From Aurantiacibacter xanthus (lineage in GTDB: Bacteria; Pseudomonadota; Alphaproteobacteria; Sphingomonadales; Sphingomonadaceae), in NCBI RefSeq assembly GCF_003584015.1, contig NZ_QXFM01000100.1, forward strand, positions 1 through 64,000: DNA of 64,000 nucleotides. Direction: 5' to 3'. Within the stretch, counting starts at the first letter, position 1. Each line of letters opens with the position of its first letter. The notes beneath the pieces are model-generated. The model searched no databases. It was not told the origin of the DNA and saw only the letters and a program-made list of their open reading frames with translations. The translations under genes and the position numbers were made by a program. This document shows, piece after piece, positions 25,369-36,021 of this stretch.

Positions 25369-26256
25369 CTAATCGTTCGCCCAGCGGGCGAAAATGGCGG
25401 TGGGCAGCAGACGGCCATCGGGCCCATCTTCGCGCACCGCCAGTTCGCCATATTCGATCCGCCCCGGCAAGCTGGCAAAGGCCTCGGCGAGCAGACCCGC
25501 CAGCGCCAGCGAACTCATCCGCACCGCATAGACGGTGAGGAACAGGAACCGGCTGTCCGCATCGAGCAACTGACGGCAATCGCCGATCAGGCCTGGTAGC
25601 CCCTCTTCCAGCCGCCAGGTCTCGTTCTTGGGGCCGCGACCGAACTTCGGCGGATCGAGGATGATCCCGTCATAGCGGTTTTCGCGGCGCACCTCGCGCG
25701 CGACGAACTTCGCGCAATCGTCGATCAGCCAGCGTACCGGGCGATCCTCCATCCCCGACAGCGCCGCATTCTCACGCGCCTGCGCGACCGACTTCTTGCT
25801 CGCATCGACATGCGTCACCGGGCCGCACTGGCTCAGCGCGAGACTGCCGACGCCGGTATAGCCGAACAGGTTGAGCGCGCTGGCATCGGCCTTGTCCGCC
25901 AGCATCCCGCGCATCCAGTGCCACACCGGGGCCATGTCGGGAAAGAAGCCGAGGTGGCGGAACGGGGTGCACTGCGCGGTGAAGCGGACCTCTTCCCAGC
26001 CGAGCGGCCAGCCCTCCTCGGGCACCTGCCTGGCGAATTGCCAACGCCCGCCGCCGTCCTCGTCCGAGCCGGGGACGAATTCGCCGTGCGCGTCCCACTC
26101 GGCGAGACGCGGGGCCCACATGGCTTGCGGCTCGGGGCGGATGAAGCGGAACGCGCCGTAGCGCTCAAGCTTACGCCCGTGGCCCGAGTCGACGAGGCCA
26201 TAATCGGCCCATCCCTCGCCCGCCATCACCTGCGGCTCTGCGGCAAGCTCAGCCAT
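25369..26256 (-). CDS. Class I SAM-dependent RNA methyltransferase (RlmI/K-like)
   Basis: A 295-residue methyltransferase with SAM motif ALNLFGYTGVGSLALS near residue 125 and the catalytic motif ILDPPKFGRGP near residue 195, the DPPK/NPPY pattern used for nucleobase N- or C5-methylation of rRNA. N-terminal residues 1-90 carry RKLERYGAFRFIRPEPQAMW, typical of the alphaproteobacterial group related to RlmI. The open frame extends 41 codons upstream into a repeat; ATG at 26256 (MAELAAEPQVM) is chosen as domain start. It follows thrC after a 186-base gap filled with repeat. Confidence 0.82.
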   Translation of the reverse strand: MAELAAEPQVMAGEGWADYGLVDSGHGRKLERYGAFRFIRPEPQAMWAPRLAEWDAHGEFVPGSDEDGGGRWQFARQVPEEGWPLGWEEVRFTAQCTPFRHLGFFPDMAPVWHWMRGMLADKADASALNLFGYTGVGSLALSQCGPVTHVDASKKSVAQARENAALSGMEDRPVRWLIDDCAKFVAREVRRENRYDGIILDPPKFGRGPKNETWRLEEGLPGLIGDCRQLLDADSRFLFLTVYAVRMSSLALAGLLAEAFASLPGRIEYGELAVREDGPDGRLLPTAIFARWAND

Positions 26257-26300
26257 GTTCACGCCCCACAGCCAAGCGCCGCAGGCATTCAAGACTACTA

Positions 26301-26429
26301 CGCTCGCAGAGGCGCAGAGGCGCAGAGAACCTGTGCTGACCTCCTCTGCACCTCTGCGCCTCTGCGAGCGCAAAAACAAACAAGCGCCTGCGGCGCGGAA
26401 CGCTATCTCCGCGTCTCCGCGTCTCCGCG
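26301..26429. repeat. Intergenic inverted plus tandem repeat (GCAGAGGC family)
   Basis: Arms of 27 bases, 26301-26327 and 26344-26370, built from GGCGCAGA units, are reverse complements with one mismatch. About 35 bases later three tandem copies of TCTCCGCG occur (26406-26429). The element fills the gap between the RNA methyltransferase start and the thrC stop. Confidence 0.8.
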
Positions 26430-26442
26430 TGAACCCGAATCA

Positions 26443-27843
26443 TCACGAGCTTGGCGTCGCGTGCGCCTCGATGAAATCGCGCACGGAATCGTAATCACCC
26501 GGCAGGCGTTCGTATTGCTCGGCCCGCTCGAACAGGTCGCCCATCCGACCCGGCAACGAGGGACGGTTGCCAGTCGCGCGCTCGACCGCATCGCGGAACT
26601 TGGCCGGATGCGCAGTCGCCAGCGTGACCACGGGGACCGCCGGGTCGATGTCCGCCGCGCGCGCGGCATGCAGGCCGATCGCGGTGTGCGGATCGATGAT
26701 CTGCCCGCACTTCTCGTGCGCCCAGGCCATCGCCTGCCCCATGTCGTCGGCATCGGCGCGCGCGCTGCTGAACAGCGCCGCCGCGCCCTCGCGCTGGGCA
26801 TTGGTGAGCTGCATCGCCTTCGTCGCCTCGAAGCCCGCCATCTGCTCGGCCAGCGCCTTGCCGTCGCGCCCGCCGACATCGAACAGCAGCCGCTCGAAGT
26901 TCGACGAGACCTGAATGTCCATGCTCGGCGCGGCGGTGGGGGTGACGGTGCCCGCAGAATAGTCGCCGCTCGACAACGCGCGGTGGAGAATATCGTTCAC
27001 ATTGGTGGCGACGATCAGCCGCTCGACCGGCAGGCCCATCTGCGCCGCGACATAGCCCGCGAACACATCGCCGAAGTTGCCCGTCGGCACCGAGAAGGCG
27101 ACCTTGCGCTGCGGCGCGCCAAGCTGGAGCGCGGCGGCGAAATAATAGACCACCTGCGCCATCAACCGCGCCCAGTTGATCGAGTTCACCGCACTGATGC
27201 GGAAGCGCGCGGTCATGTGGCTGTCGACGAACATGCGCTTCACCATCGCCTGCGCATCGTCGAAGCTGCCGTCGATGGCGATGTTGTGGACGTTGGGGGC
27301 GAGCACCGTGGTCATCTGGCGGCGCTGCACGTCGCTCACCCGGCCATCGGGGTGGAGCATGAAGATATCGACCCGCTCGCGCCCGGCCACCGCATCGATG
27401 GCGGCAGAACCGGTATCCCCACTGGTCGCGCCGACGATGGTGAGGTGATCCTCGCGCTTCGCAAGGAAGTGCTCGAACAGGCGGCCGAGCAATTGCAGCG
27501 CCACATCCTTGAACGCCAGCGTGGGCCCGTGGAACAGTTCAAGCAGCCAGTGCTGCTGGTCGAACTGGACGAGCGGCGTCACCGCCTGATGCGCGAAGCG
27601 GCCATAGGCGCGGGTGCACAGGTCGCGCAGTTCGTCTTCGCTGAGGCTCGGCGTGACGAAGGGCAGCATGACCTTCACCGCCAGTTCGACGTAAGACAGG
27701 CCAGCCATATCGGCGATCTCCGCCTCACTGAAGCGCGGCCAGGCCTCGGGCACGTAAAGACCGCCATCGGACGCGAGGCCAGCGAGGGTCACGCCCTCGA
27801 AATCGAGCGACGGCGCATTGCCGCGGGTGGAGACGTATTTCAT
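26443..27843 (-). CDS. thrC: Threonine synthase
   Basis: PLP enzyme converting O-phosphohomoserine to threonine. The 466-residue protein starts MKYVSTRGNAPSLDFEGV, has the PLP lysine in HGPTLAFKDVALQ near residue 110 and the substrate-binding GATSGDTGSAAI near 139, and retains the N-terminal threonine synthase domain typical of class I (bacterial/fungal) enzymes. It is the penultimate gene of the long ctaC-onwards gene string, 46 bases after SURF1, an arrangement shared by many alphaproteobacteria. Its last codons abut a repeat element. Confidence 0.96.
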   Translation of the reverse strand: MKYVSTRGNAPSLDFEGVTLAGLASDGGLYVPEAWPRFSEAEIADMAGLSYVELAVKVMLPFVTPSLSEDELRDLCTRAYGRFAHQAVTPLVQFDQQHWLLELFHGPTLAFKDVALQLLGRLFEHFLAKREDHLTIVGATSGDTGSAAIDAVAGRERVDIFMLHPDGRVSDVQRRQMTTVLAPNVHNIAIDGSFDDAQAMVKRMFVDSHMTARFRISAVNSINWARLMAQVVYYFAAALQLGAPQRKVAFSVPTGNFGDVFAGYVAAQMGLPVERLIVATNVNDILHRALSSGDYSAGTVTPTAAPSMDIQVSSNFERLLFDVGGRDGKALAEQMAGFEATKAMQLTNAQREGAAALFSSARADADDMGQAMAWAHEKCGQIIDPHTAIGLHAARAADIDPAVPVVTLATAHPAKFRDAVERATGNRPSLPGRMGDLFERAEQYERLPGDYDSVRDFIEAHATPSS

Positions 27844-27889
27844 CGGGAAAAGCGGTTAGCGGCGAGGAGCGCCGCCCGCAAGCTATGCC

Positions 27890-28495
27890 TTAGGCCCCGG
27901 TGCGATCCCGTTGCCGGCGTCGCAAGGCGAGCACATAGATCACCAGCGCGGTGAGCGCGAAGGCGAACCACTGCACGGCATAGGACAGGTTCTTCGCCGG
28001 CTGATCGTCTGAAGGCGTCGGCAAGGCATTCGCCTCCAGCCCTGCCAGCGGCGGATCGGCCACGAGCACCATCGAACCGTCGCGGTTCGGCGCGATTATA
28101 CCCTGCACCGTGCCGCCATTCCAGTCAGGCGCGGCGAGATCGCCGGACCAGCCCGCCTGCACCTCGACCGCCTCACCGCCCGAACGCAGACATTCGACGA
28201 TCTGGACATAGCCCGCCCGGTCCTGCGAGTTGCGCCCGGCGGTGGTGCGCCATTCGCCCGCCCCCGCGCACTCGACGGTGGAGCGGCGATAGGCCGCCTG
28301 CTCGCGGTCGGGCGCATCGGAGGCCGGGAAGGCAATCGGAGCGTCAAGCTCTGCTGCCTGTTCGAAGCGGGCCAGCTTGCCCTGCTCTTCGTGCATCCGG
28401 CCAAGTTGCCAGAACCCGAGCTTCACCATGATGGCCGCCGCCACCAGCACCACCAGTGTCGGGACGATCGGCCAGCGGCGGATGCCGAAGATCAT
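27890..28495 (-). CDS. SURF1 family cytochrome oxidase assembly protein
   Basis: A 201-residue protein with a transmembrane segment near each end (about residues 9-28 and 172-192) and a periplasmic domain between, the SURF1/Shy1 plan. Recognisable pieces are VKLGFWQLGRMHEEQ near the first helix and the AVQWFAFALTALVIYV C-terminal helix. SURF1 helps insert haem a into cytochrome oxidase subunit I. It is shorter than most SURF1 proteins. It overlaps the DUF983 gene by four bases. Confidence 0.88.
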   Translation of the reverse strand: MIFGIRRWPIVPTLVVLVAAAIMVKLGFWQLGRMHEEQGKLARFEQAAELDAPIAFPASDAPDREQAAYRRSTVECAGAGEWRTTAGRNSQDRAGYVQIVECLRSGGEAVEVQAGWSGDLAAPDWNGGTVQGIIAPNRDGSMVLVADPPLAGLEANALPTPSDDQPAKNLSYAVQWFAFALTALVIYVLALRRRQRDRTGA

Positions 28496-28887
28496 TTGGA
28501 GCTCTTGTCCTCATGGCGGTGTTCTTCCGCCCGGCGGGTATATTCGCTCGCCAGCAGCCACGACTTGCACAGCCGCAGGCCGAGAATCACGCCCCCGGTC
28601 GTCAGTGGCACCCACAGGATCACGTGCACCCACCAGGGCGGCTCGAACGAAAGCTGGAGCCACAAGGCGCCGACCACCACCAGCGCGCCCACGATCATGG
28701 TGAGAAAGGCCGCTGGCCCATCGCCCACGTTGAAGCGCTGGAAATCGAGCCCGCACGAGGGGCACTTGTCGGCAAAGCGGGTGAGGCCCCCGAACAGGCT
28801 CTTTGCGCCGCATCGCGGACACAAACCGAAAAGGGCAGCCTCACCGATGGTGGGCTGCCCCTTCGCGTTATCGTGGGCGTCGCTCAC
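28492..28887 (-). CDS. DUF983 zinc-ribbon membrane protein
   Basis: A 131-residue protein with an N-terminal zinc ribbon (CPRCG at 23-27 and CPSCG near 42) and two hydrophobic segments (about 60-80 and 86-105). DUF983 genes regularly follow ctaE in alphaproteobacteria, which suggests a role in oxidase assembly that is not proven. Starts 9 bases after ctaE and overlaps SURF1 by an ATGA. Confidence 0.88.
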   Translation of the reverse strand: MSDAHDNAKGQPTIGEAALFGLCPRCGAKSLFGGLTRFADKCPSCGLDFQRFNVGDGPAAFLTMIVGALVVVGALWLQLSFEPPWWVHVILWVPLTTGGVILGLRLCKSWLLASEYTRRAEEHRHEDKSSK

Positions 28888-28896
28888 GATTGGGCC

Positions 28897-29724
28897 TTAG
28901 TGATACTCGGCACCCCAGCCGCCCCACACGTACACGACGATGAAGAGGAACAGCCAGACCACGTCCACGAAGTGCCAGTACCAGGCGGCAGCTTCGAAAC
29001 CGAAGTGCTGCTTGGGCGTGAAGTGGCCCTTGTAGGTACGCACCAGGCACACGGTCAGGAAGATCGTACCGACCAGCACGTGGAAACCGTGGAAGCCGGT
29101 GGCCATGTAGAAGGCCGAGCTGTAGGTGTTGCCACCGAAGCCGAACGGGGCATGGCCATATTCGTAGACCTGCACGCCCGAGAACAGCACGCCGAGCAGG
29201 ATGGTCAGCCACAGGCCCTTCTTCAGGCCATCGCGATCACCATGGATCAGGCAGTGGTGCGCCCAGGTAACGGTGGTGCCCGAGCACAGCAGGATCAGCG
29301 TGTTAAGCAGCGGCAGATCGAACGGGTTCATCACCGCTTCGATGCCCTTGGGCGGCCAGACGCCGCCGATCACTTCGGCCATGGTCGAAGGGAACAGCGC
29401 GAAGTCGAACCACGACCAGAACCAGCCGACGAAGAACATCACCTCTGAGGCGATGAACAGGATCATGCCGTAACGCATGTGCAACTGCACCACCGGCGTG
29501 TGATCGCCAGCCTGCGCCTCGCTCACGATCTTCGAGAACCAGCAAAAGAAGGTGGCGATCAGGCCAGCGATGCCGAGACCCAGCACCAGCTGCCAGTTCG
29601 TGAAGAAGTCCGAGTGCATGTACATGACCATGCCGCTGGTGAAGACCAGCGCGGACATTGCCCCGGCGAACGGCCAGATGTCGGGCGGCAGGATATGATA
29701 GTCGTGGTTCTTGGCACCGGCCAT
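28897..29724 (-). CDS. ctaE: Cytochrome c oxidase subunit III
   Basis: The 275-residue subunit III of the aa3-type oxidase. About seven hydrophobic segments; typical sequences include HDYHILPPDIWPFAGA at the start, SEVMFFVGWFWSWFDFALFP, WAHHCLIHGD, FYMATGFHGFHVLVGTIFL and the C-terminal HFVDVVWLFLFIVVYVWG. It is 68 bases downstream of ctaG. It stabilises subunit I and has a role in proton uptake. Confidence 0.97.
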   Translation of the reverse strand: MAGAKNHDYHILPPDIWPFAGAMSALVFTSGMVMYMHSDFFTNWQLVLGLGIAGLIATFFCWFSKIVSEAQAGDHTPVVQLHMRYGMILFIASEVMFFVGWFWSWFDFALFPSTMAEVIGGVWPPKGIEAVMNPFDLPLLNTLILLCSGTTVTWAHHCLIHGDRDGLKKGLWLTILLGVLFSGVQVYEYGHAPFGFGGNTYSSAFYMATGFHGFHVLVGTIFLTVCLVRTYKGHFTPKQHFGFEAAAWYWHFVDVVWLFLFIVVYVWGGWGAEYH

Positions 29725-29792
29725 TTGTCTGTCTTCCCTGATAGGCAGATTTTCACTCGCCCTTAGAACGCGCTTGCGGCGCGGTCCAGAGC

Positions 29793-30392
29793 CTAACTCT
29801 CGGCTTCCCCCTCGCTCGCCGACGACTGATCGGGAGCGCGGTGGAAGGTATAGGACAGGGTGATTTGTTCCACCCCTTCCATATTCGGATCATCCAGCGC
29901 CTTCGGGTCCACGAAGTAGAGCACCGGCATGCGCACTTCCTCGCCCGGCTGAAGCACCTGCTCGGTGAAGCAGAAGCACTGGATCTTGTTGAAATAGGCC
30001 CCGGCCTGCTCGGGTGAGACGTTGAAGGTCGCGGTGCCGGTGATCGGCTCCGACGAATTGTTGCGCGCGACGAAAATCGCCATGTCGCGCTGACCGACGG
30101 CCACGGTGTCGGTGCGCTGAAGCGGCTTGAAATCCCACGGCATGTTCCGGTCGGTGTTCGAGTCGAACCGGATCGAATAGGTCACACCGCCGGCGCTGGC
30201 GGCAAAGCGCTCGGCAATATCCGCGTCAGCCTCGGTCGCACGCTGGGTGGTTCCGCCGAAGCCGGTCACCTGACAGAACAGCCGGTAAAGCGGCACCGAG
30301 GCATAGCCCAGACCGAGCATTCCCAGCGCCGCAAGAAATGCGAACAGCATGGTGCGCCGGTTGCGCGCGTCGAGGGTGGCTGTTTGCGACAT
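29793..30392 (-). CDS. ctaG: Cytochrome c oxidase assembly protein CtaG (Cox11)
   Basis: Copper chaperone that delivers Cu to the CuB site of subunit I. The 199-residue protein has one N-terminal membrane segment (about residues 12-32) then a periplasmic beta domain with GYASVPLYRLFCQVTGFGGTTQ and the copper-binding CFCF motif in IQCFCFTEQVLQPGE. The start ATG overlaps the stop of the 42-aa gene (TGATG). The C-terminus ends in a Ser/Glu-rich tail. Confidence 0.95.
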   Translation of the reverse strand: MSQTATLDARNRRTMLFAFLAALGMLGLGYASVPLYRLFCQVTGFGGTTQRATEADADIAERFAASAGGVTYSIRFDSNTDRNMPWDFKPLQRTDTVAVGQRDMAIFVARNNSSEPITGTATFNVSPEQAGAYFNKIQCFCFTEQVLQPGEEVRMPVLYFVDPKALDDPNMEGVEQITLSYTFHRAPDQSSASEGEAES

Positions 30393-30520
30393 CAGTTACC
30401 TCCGATCCGAACGATGGTGATGAAATAGAACAGCACCACGAAGCCGAACAGCCCGAGCGCGATCACCACGTTGCGTGCCTTGCGGCGGCGGATGAACTCT
30501 TCCTGCTCTTCGGGCGTCAT
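30392..30520 (-). CDS. Small membrane protein between ctaB and ctaG (CoxF-like, 42 aa)
   Basis: An open frame too short for usual ORF cut-offs: 42 residues starting [19 protein letters not shown] and continuing with one hydrophobic segment, [18 protein letters not shown], then RIGGN. Its ATG overlaps the ctaB stop by four bases and its TGA overlaps the ctaG start by one, the tightest possible packing. A gene of this size, plan and position (often called CoxF) is found in alphaproteobacterial cta operons. The role is unknown, presumably oxidase assembly. Confidence 0.88.
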   Translation of the reverse strand: MTPEEQEEFIRRRKARNVVIALGLFGFVVLFYFITIVRIGGN

Positions 30521-31428
30521 GCCAGCACCATCCTATCGACTACCAGCGCTGCGAACAGCGCAAAGAGGTAAAACACCGAGAAGGCAAACAACTGCTTCTC
30601 GGGCTTCAGCGTATCGCCCGGCGGCGCGCGCCGGAAGGTGACGCGCGCGGTCAACACCAGGAACGCCAGCGACAGAACCAGCGCGGACACCCCGTAGATC
30701 GCGCCCGTCCCGCCAATCGCCCAGGGCGCCAGCGTCACACCCAGCAGCACCACCGCATAGGCCAGCATCTGCTGCCGCGTCGAGCGTTCGCCGGCGACCA
30801 CCGGCATCATCGGAATGCCGGCCTTGGCGTAGTCGGTCTTCACGAACAGCGCGAGCGCCCAGAAGTGCGGCGGCGTCCAGATGAAGATGATCACGAACAG
30901 CAGCACCGGCATCAGCGTGATCTCACCGGTCACCGCGATCCAGCCGATCAGCGGCGGGAAGGCCCCCGCCCCGCCGCCGATCACGATGTTCTGCGGCGTG
31001 CGCGGCTTCAGCCACATGGTGTAGATCACCGAATAATAGACGATCGACAGCGCCAGCACGCCAGCGGCGAGCGGATGCACCGCCAGCCCCATCACGATTA
31101 CCGAGGCAAAGCACAGGAACAGGCCGAAGTCGCGCGCATCCTCGCGCCGCATCCGTCCACCGGGAAGCGGGCGACTGGCCGTGCGCTTCATCAGCGCATC
31201 GATATCGGCTTCCCACCACTGGTTGATCACGGCTGCCCCGCCCGCGCCAATGGCGATGCACAGGATCGCGGTAAAGCCGAGCACCGGGTGAATATGACCG
31301 GGCGCCGCCAGCAGGCCGCACAGCCCGGTGAACACCACAAGGCTCATCACCCGCGGCTTGGTCAGCGCGAGGAAGTCGCGCCAATCCGCCGGGAGCGTGG
31401 GAGCAAAGGTGGCAGTCGTCGTGTTCAC
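30517..31428 (-). CDS. ctaB: Protohaem IX farnesyltransferase (haem o synthase)
   Basis: Farnesylates protohaem to haem o, precursor of the haem a of the oxidase. The 303-residue membrane protein belongs to the UbiA superfamily: [17 protein letters not shown] near the start, the first Asp-rich motif [21 protein letters not shown] near residue 90, and the [28 protein letters not shown] region near residue 180. Seven to nine hydrophobic segments. It follows ctaD after 73 bases that contain a weak GC-rich hairpin. Confidence 0.95.
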   Translation of the reverse strand: MNTTTATFAPTLPADWRDFLALTKPRVMSLVVFTGLCGLLAAPGHIHPVLGFTAILCIAIGAGGAAVINQWWEADIDALMKRTASRPLPGGRMRREDARDFGLFLCFASVIVMGLAVHPLAAGVLALSIVYYSVIYTMWLKPRTPQNIVIGGGAGAFPPLIGWIAVTGEITLMPVLLFVIIFIWTPPHFWALALFVKTDYAKAGIPMMPVVAGERSTRQQMLAYAVVLLGVTLAPWAIGGTGAIYGVSALVLSLAFLVLTARVTFRRAPPGDTLKPEKQLFAFSVFYLFALFAALVVDRMVLA

Positions 31429-31501
31429 ATCGGTTCCTAGACGAAAGGGCGCCCCGTTTCCGGCGCGCCCCTTCTGTTTGTCATCAGGCAGAGGGCGCGG
31501 C

Positions 31502-33217
<1,716 letters not shown>

Positions 33218-33253
33218 TTCGATGCTACCCTAGCTTGCTATTCGTTGTTCTGT

Positions 33254-34276
33254 TCAGGCGGTCGGCGCGGCGGCGTCAGCAGCTTCGCTGTCAGCGGCAG
33301 CAGCCTCGGCAGCGGCAGCAGCCGCCTTGAGTTCCGGCGTGGTGCCGCCCGGCTGGGTCATCACCCAGGCGTTGAATTCATCCAGCGGACGCGCCTCGAT
33401 CGCGATCGGCATATAGCCATGACGCGCACCGCACAGCTCCATGCACTGACCATAATAGATGCCGGGCTCCTGAATGGTCAGCACGCGCTCGTTGATGCGG
33501 CCGGGCACAGCGTCGATCTTGAACCACAGCGACGGGATGCCGAACGAGTGGATCACGTCGGCACCGAAGGTCTGCAGGCGAATCGGTACGCCCACGGGCA
33601 CGACCATGCGCTTGTCGACAGCAAGGTGCGACGGCTCGCCGGCAGCCTTGGCCTCTTCTTCCGGCATCATGTTCGAGATCACCTCGAAACCGCCGTTGTC
33701 GACATATTCATAGCCCCAGTACCACTGGTAGCCATTGGCCTTGATCGTGATCGCGTTTTCCGGCGGGCTCTTGTACTGGCGCGAGATCAGCGTGATCGAC
33801 GGCACCGCGATGACCACAAGGATCAGCACCGGAATAACGGTCCAGATGATCTCGATCAGCGTGTTGTGGCTGGTCTTCGAAGGCACCGTGTTGGCGCGAC
33901 GGTTGTAACGCGCGATCACCCACAGCAGCAGACCCAGCACGAACAGGCAGATCACCACGATGATCGGCAGCAGGATCGCATCGTGCATCCACAAGGCGTA
34001 GCTGCCATCAGCGGTGTACTGGTCCTGGAAGCCAATGCCACCCGGCGTCGGCTGACCCTTGATCATTTCCGGCCCGTAGTGCTCGAAAGCAGGCGCAGCC
34101 TCGGCAGCGGCAGGCGCCGCAGCATCAGCCGGAGCCGCTTCGACAGCAGCCTCGACCGGTGCGGTGACAGCTTGATCCTGCGCAAAGACAGCTTGCGGAG
34201 CAGCAGTAAAGGTCAGGGCCGCGACCGCCATGGTCAGGAAGGTAAGCGGCTTGCGGGCGATGTCGCCGAAAGTCAT
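33254..34276 (-). CDS. ctaC: Cytochrome c oxidase subunit II
   Basis: Carries the CuA centre that receives electrons from cytochrome c. The roughly 340-residue protein has a signal peptide (ending near TAAPQAVFA), an Ala/Pro/Glu-rich linker, two membrane helices (about 100-125 and 145-165), the aromatic WYWGYEYVDNGG strip and the CuA motif CMELCGARHGYM. An Ala/Glu-rich C-terminal tail of about 35 residues is unusual. ATG at 34276 has GGAAAG about 9 bases upstream; ATG at 34294 is an alternative. It leads the cta operon. Confidence 0.95.
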   Translation of the reverse strand: MTFGDIARKPLTFLTMAVAALTFTAAPQAVFAQDQAVTAPVEAAVEAAPADAAAPAAAEAAPAFEHYGPEMIKGQPTPGGIGFQDQYTADGSYALWMHDAILLPIIVVICLFVLGLLLWVIARYNRRANTVPSKTSHNTLIEIIWTVIPVLILVVIAVPSITLISRQYKSPPENAITIKANGYQWYWGYEYVDNGGFEVISNMMPEEEAKAAGEPSHLAVDKRMVVPVGVPIRLQTFGADVIHSFGIPSLWFKIDAVPGRINERVLTIQEPGIYYGQCMELCGARHGYMPIAIEARPLDEFNAWVMTQPGGTTPELKAAAAAAEAAAADSEAADAAAPTA

Positions 34277-34488
34277 TGCGTCGAAGCTTTCCATTCTTTT
34301 GTAGCGCACGACCCCCGATTCCAGGGCCCGGCGCACAGGCCTTCTTGCCCCTCAAAGGGGCCTGTATGGCGGGCCTATACGCCCGCTTGCCCCATGCCTC
34401 AAGCGCTTCTAGGGAATTTTTCCGGCCCCGGTGGAAACACCGCGCTAGTTGCAAATCGTTCGCACAAGAAACAGGAAACGTCCCCATC

Positions 34489-35067
34489 ATGACACAAGAC
34501 GAGGTCCTCGCCGAGTTCCGCGCCAGCGGCGCCCTGCTGGAGGGGCACTTTCGCCTCTCGTCGGGCCGCCACTCGGCGCACTATCTGCAATGTGCGCGCG
34601 TGCTGATGAACCCCGACCGCGCCGCGCGCCTGGCCATAGCGGTGGCTCAGCAGATTCCCCGCGATCTGCGCGCCAGCATCGATGCCGTGGTCTCGCCTGC
34701 GATGGGCGGCATTATAATAGGGCACGAAATGGGCCGCGCCTTGCAGAAGGACGCGATGTTCCTTGAGCGTCCCGAAGGCAAGTTCCACCTGCGCCGCGGA
34801 TTCGCGCTCGAAAAGGGCGCCAGGGTGCTGATGGTCGAAGACGTGGTGACCACGGGCCTCTCCAGCCGCGAAGCGATTGCGGCGGTCGGCGAGGAAGGCG
34901 GCAAGGTCGTCGCCGAAGTGGCGCTGGTCGACCGCTCGAACGGCGAGGCCGATCTTGGCGTGCCGTTCTTCCCGCTCGTGGCCTTGAACTTCCCGACCTA
35001 CGCCGAGGACGAACTCCCCGCAGAGCTGGCGGCGATTCCCGTGACCAAGCCCGGAAGCCGGGCCTGA
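34489..35067 (+). CDS. pyrE: Orotate phosphoribosyltransferase
   Basis: Forms OMP from orotate and PRPP. The 192-residue protein starts MTQDEVLAEFRASGALLEGH, has HYLQCARVLMNP, the conserved FLERPEGKFHLRRGF lysine/arginine loop and the PRPP-binding motif VLMVEDVVTTGLSS near residue 115. The open frame extends 71 codons upstream with no homology; ATG at 34489 with AGGAAA before it is right. It begins a seven-gene string running through ruvX. Confidence 0.95.
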   Translation: MTQDEVLAEFRASGALLEGHFRLSSGRHSAHYLQCARVLMNPDRAARLAIAVAQQIPRDLRASIDAVVSPAMGGIIIGHEMGRALQKDAMFLERPEGKFHLRRGFALEKGARVLMVEDVVTTGLSSREAIAAVGEEGGKVVAEVALVDRSNGEADLGVPFFPLVALNFPTYAEDELPAELAAIPVTKPGSRA

Positions 35068-35069
35068 CC

Positions 35070-35831
35070 ATGGCCGGGCCGAACGTCCTCGATCCAGGCA
35101 AGCTGCGGCTTGGTGTGAATATCGACCACGTCGCGACGATCCGCAACGCGCGCGGTGGCGATCATCCCGATCCGGTTCGCGCCGCCGAGATCGTCGCCCG
35201 AGTCGGCGGCGATGGCATCACCGCCCACCTGCGCGAGGATCGCCGCCATATCCGCGACGAGGACATTCGCCGCATTCAGGACGCGACCGACCTGCCGCTC
35301 AACTTCGAGATGGCAGGAACCGAGGAGATGCTCGCCATTGCCCTCGCCCACAAGCCGCACGCCGCCTGCATCGTGCCGGAAAAGCGCGAGGAGCGGACCA
35401 CCGAGGGCGGGCTTGATGCGGCGGGCCTGCACAACCAGCTCGCGCCCATCGTCGGCAAGCTGAGCGATGCGGGCATCCGCGTGTCGCTGTTCATCGAGGC
35501 GAGCGAGCGGCAGATCGAGGCTGCCTTGCGTCTTGGCGCACCGGTGGTGGAGTTTCACACGGGCGAATATGCCCATGCCGGGCTCGACGGAGACAACGAA
35601 AGGGTCGCCAGGGAGTTGAAAAGGCTCACAGACATGGCCGCGCTCGCCGCCAAGAACGGCATCGAGCCGCATGCGGGCCATGGCCTGACCTACGACAACG
35701 TGCAGCCGGTGGCGGCGATTCCCCAGCTCGCGGAGCTGAACATCGGGCACTATCTTATTGGTGAGGCGATCTTCTGCGGGCTCGAAGCAGCGGTGCTGCG
35801 GATGCGCGAGCTGATGGACGACGCGCGGTGA
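35070..35831 (+). CDS. pdxJ: Pyridoxine 5'-phosphate synthase
   Basis: Makes pyridoxine 5'-phosphate from 3-amino-1-hydroxyacetone phosphate and deoxyxylulose 5-phosphate. The 253-residue TIM barrel has LGVNIDHVATIRNARGGDHPDP near the start, the active-site HLREDRRHI and the C-terminal ELNIGHYLIGEAIF phosphate loop. It starts two bases after the pyrE stop, so the two are coupled. Confidence 0.96.
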   Translation: MAGPNVLDPGKLRLGVNIDHVATIRNARGGDHPDPVRAAEIVARVGGDGITAHLREDRRHIRDEDIRRIQDATDLPLNFEMAGTEEMLAIALAHKPHAACIVPEKREERTTEGGLDAAGLHNQLAPIVGKLSDAGIRVSLFIEASERQIEAALRLGAPVVEFHTGEYAHAGLDGDNERVARELKRLTDMAALAAKNGIEPHAGHGLTYDNVQPVAAIPQLAELNIGHYLIGEAIFCGLEAAVLRMRELMDDAR

Positions 35832-35850
35832 GGTTACTTGCACCCTCCAC

Positions 35851-36009
35851 CTCTCCCCGGTCGGGGAGAGGATACGCAGGCTTGGCGACTTGTCGCCTGG
35901 CCGAAGTTGGTGAGGGGCGAACTGCCGCAGCGACCTTGCAACCCCCTCTCCAAGCTTCGCTAGCGCCTATGGGCGCAAGCTGCGCTATCCTCTCCCCGAA
36001 CGGGGAGAG
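35851..36009. repeat. Intergenic double-palindrome repeat between pdxJ and acpS
   Basis: Two 20-base palindromes, CTCTCCCCG-gt-CGGGGAGAG (35851-35870) and CTCTCCCCG-aa-CGGGGAGAG (35990-36009), are separated by 119 bases that include further short inverted stretches. The right palindrome ends directly in front of acpS, and its GGGGAGAGGGAGG run supplies the SD of that gene. Confidence 0.8.
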
Positions 36010-36021
36010 GGAGGTATGCCC

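Noticed and set aside
26406-26429. Tandem TCTCCGCG as a possible CRISPR remnant
   Set aside because: Units are 8 bases with no spacers; no Cas gene in the window.
25810-27954. A 714-residue open frame on the plus strand
   Set aside because: Antisense to thrC and the RNA methyltransferase; no domain.
34295-34488. Riboswitch or T-box in the ctaC-pyrE gap
   Set aside because: Only short GC hairpins (for example GGCGGGCC/GGCCCGCC-like pairs) were seen; no known conserved core could be matched by eye.
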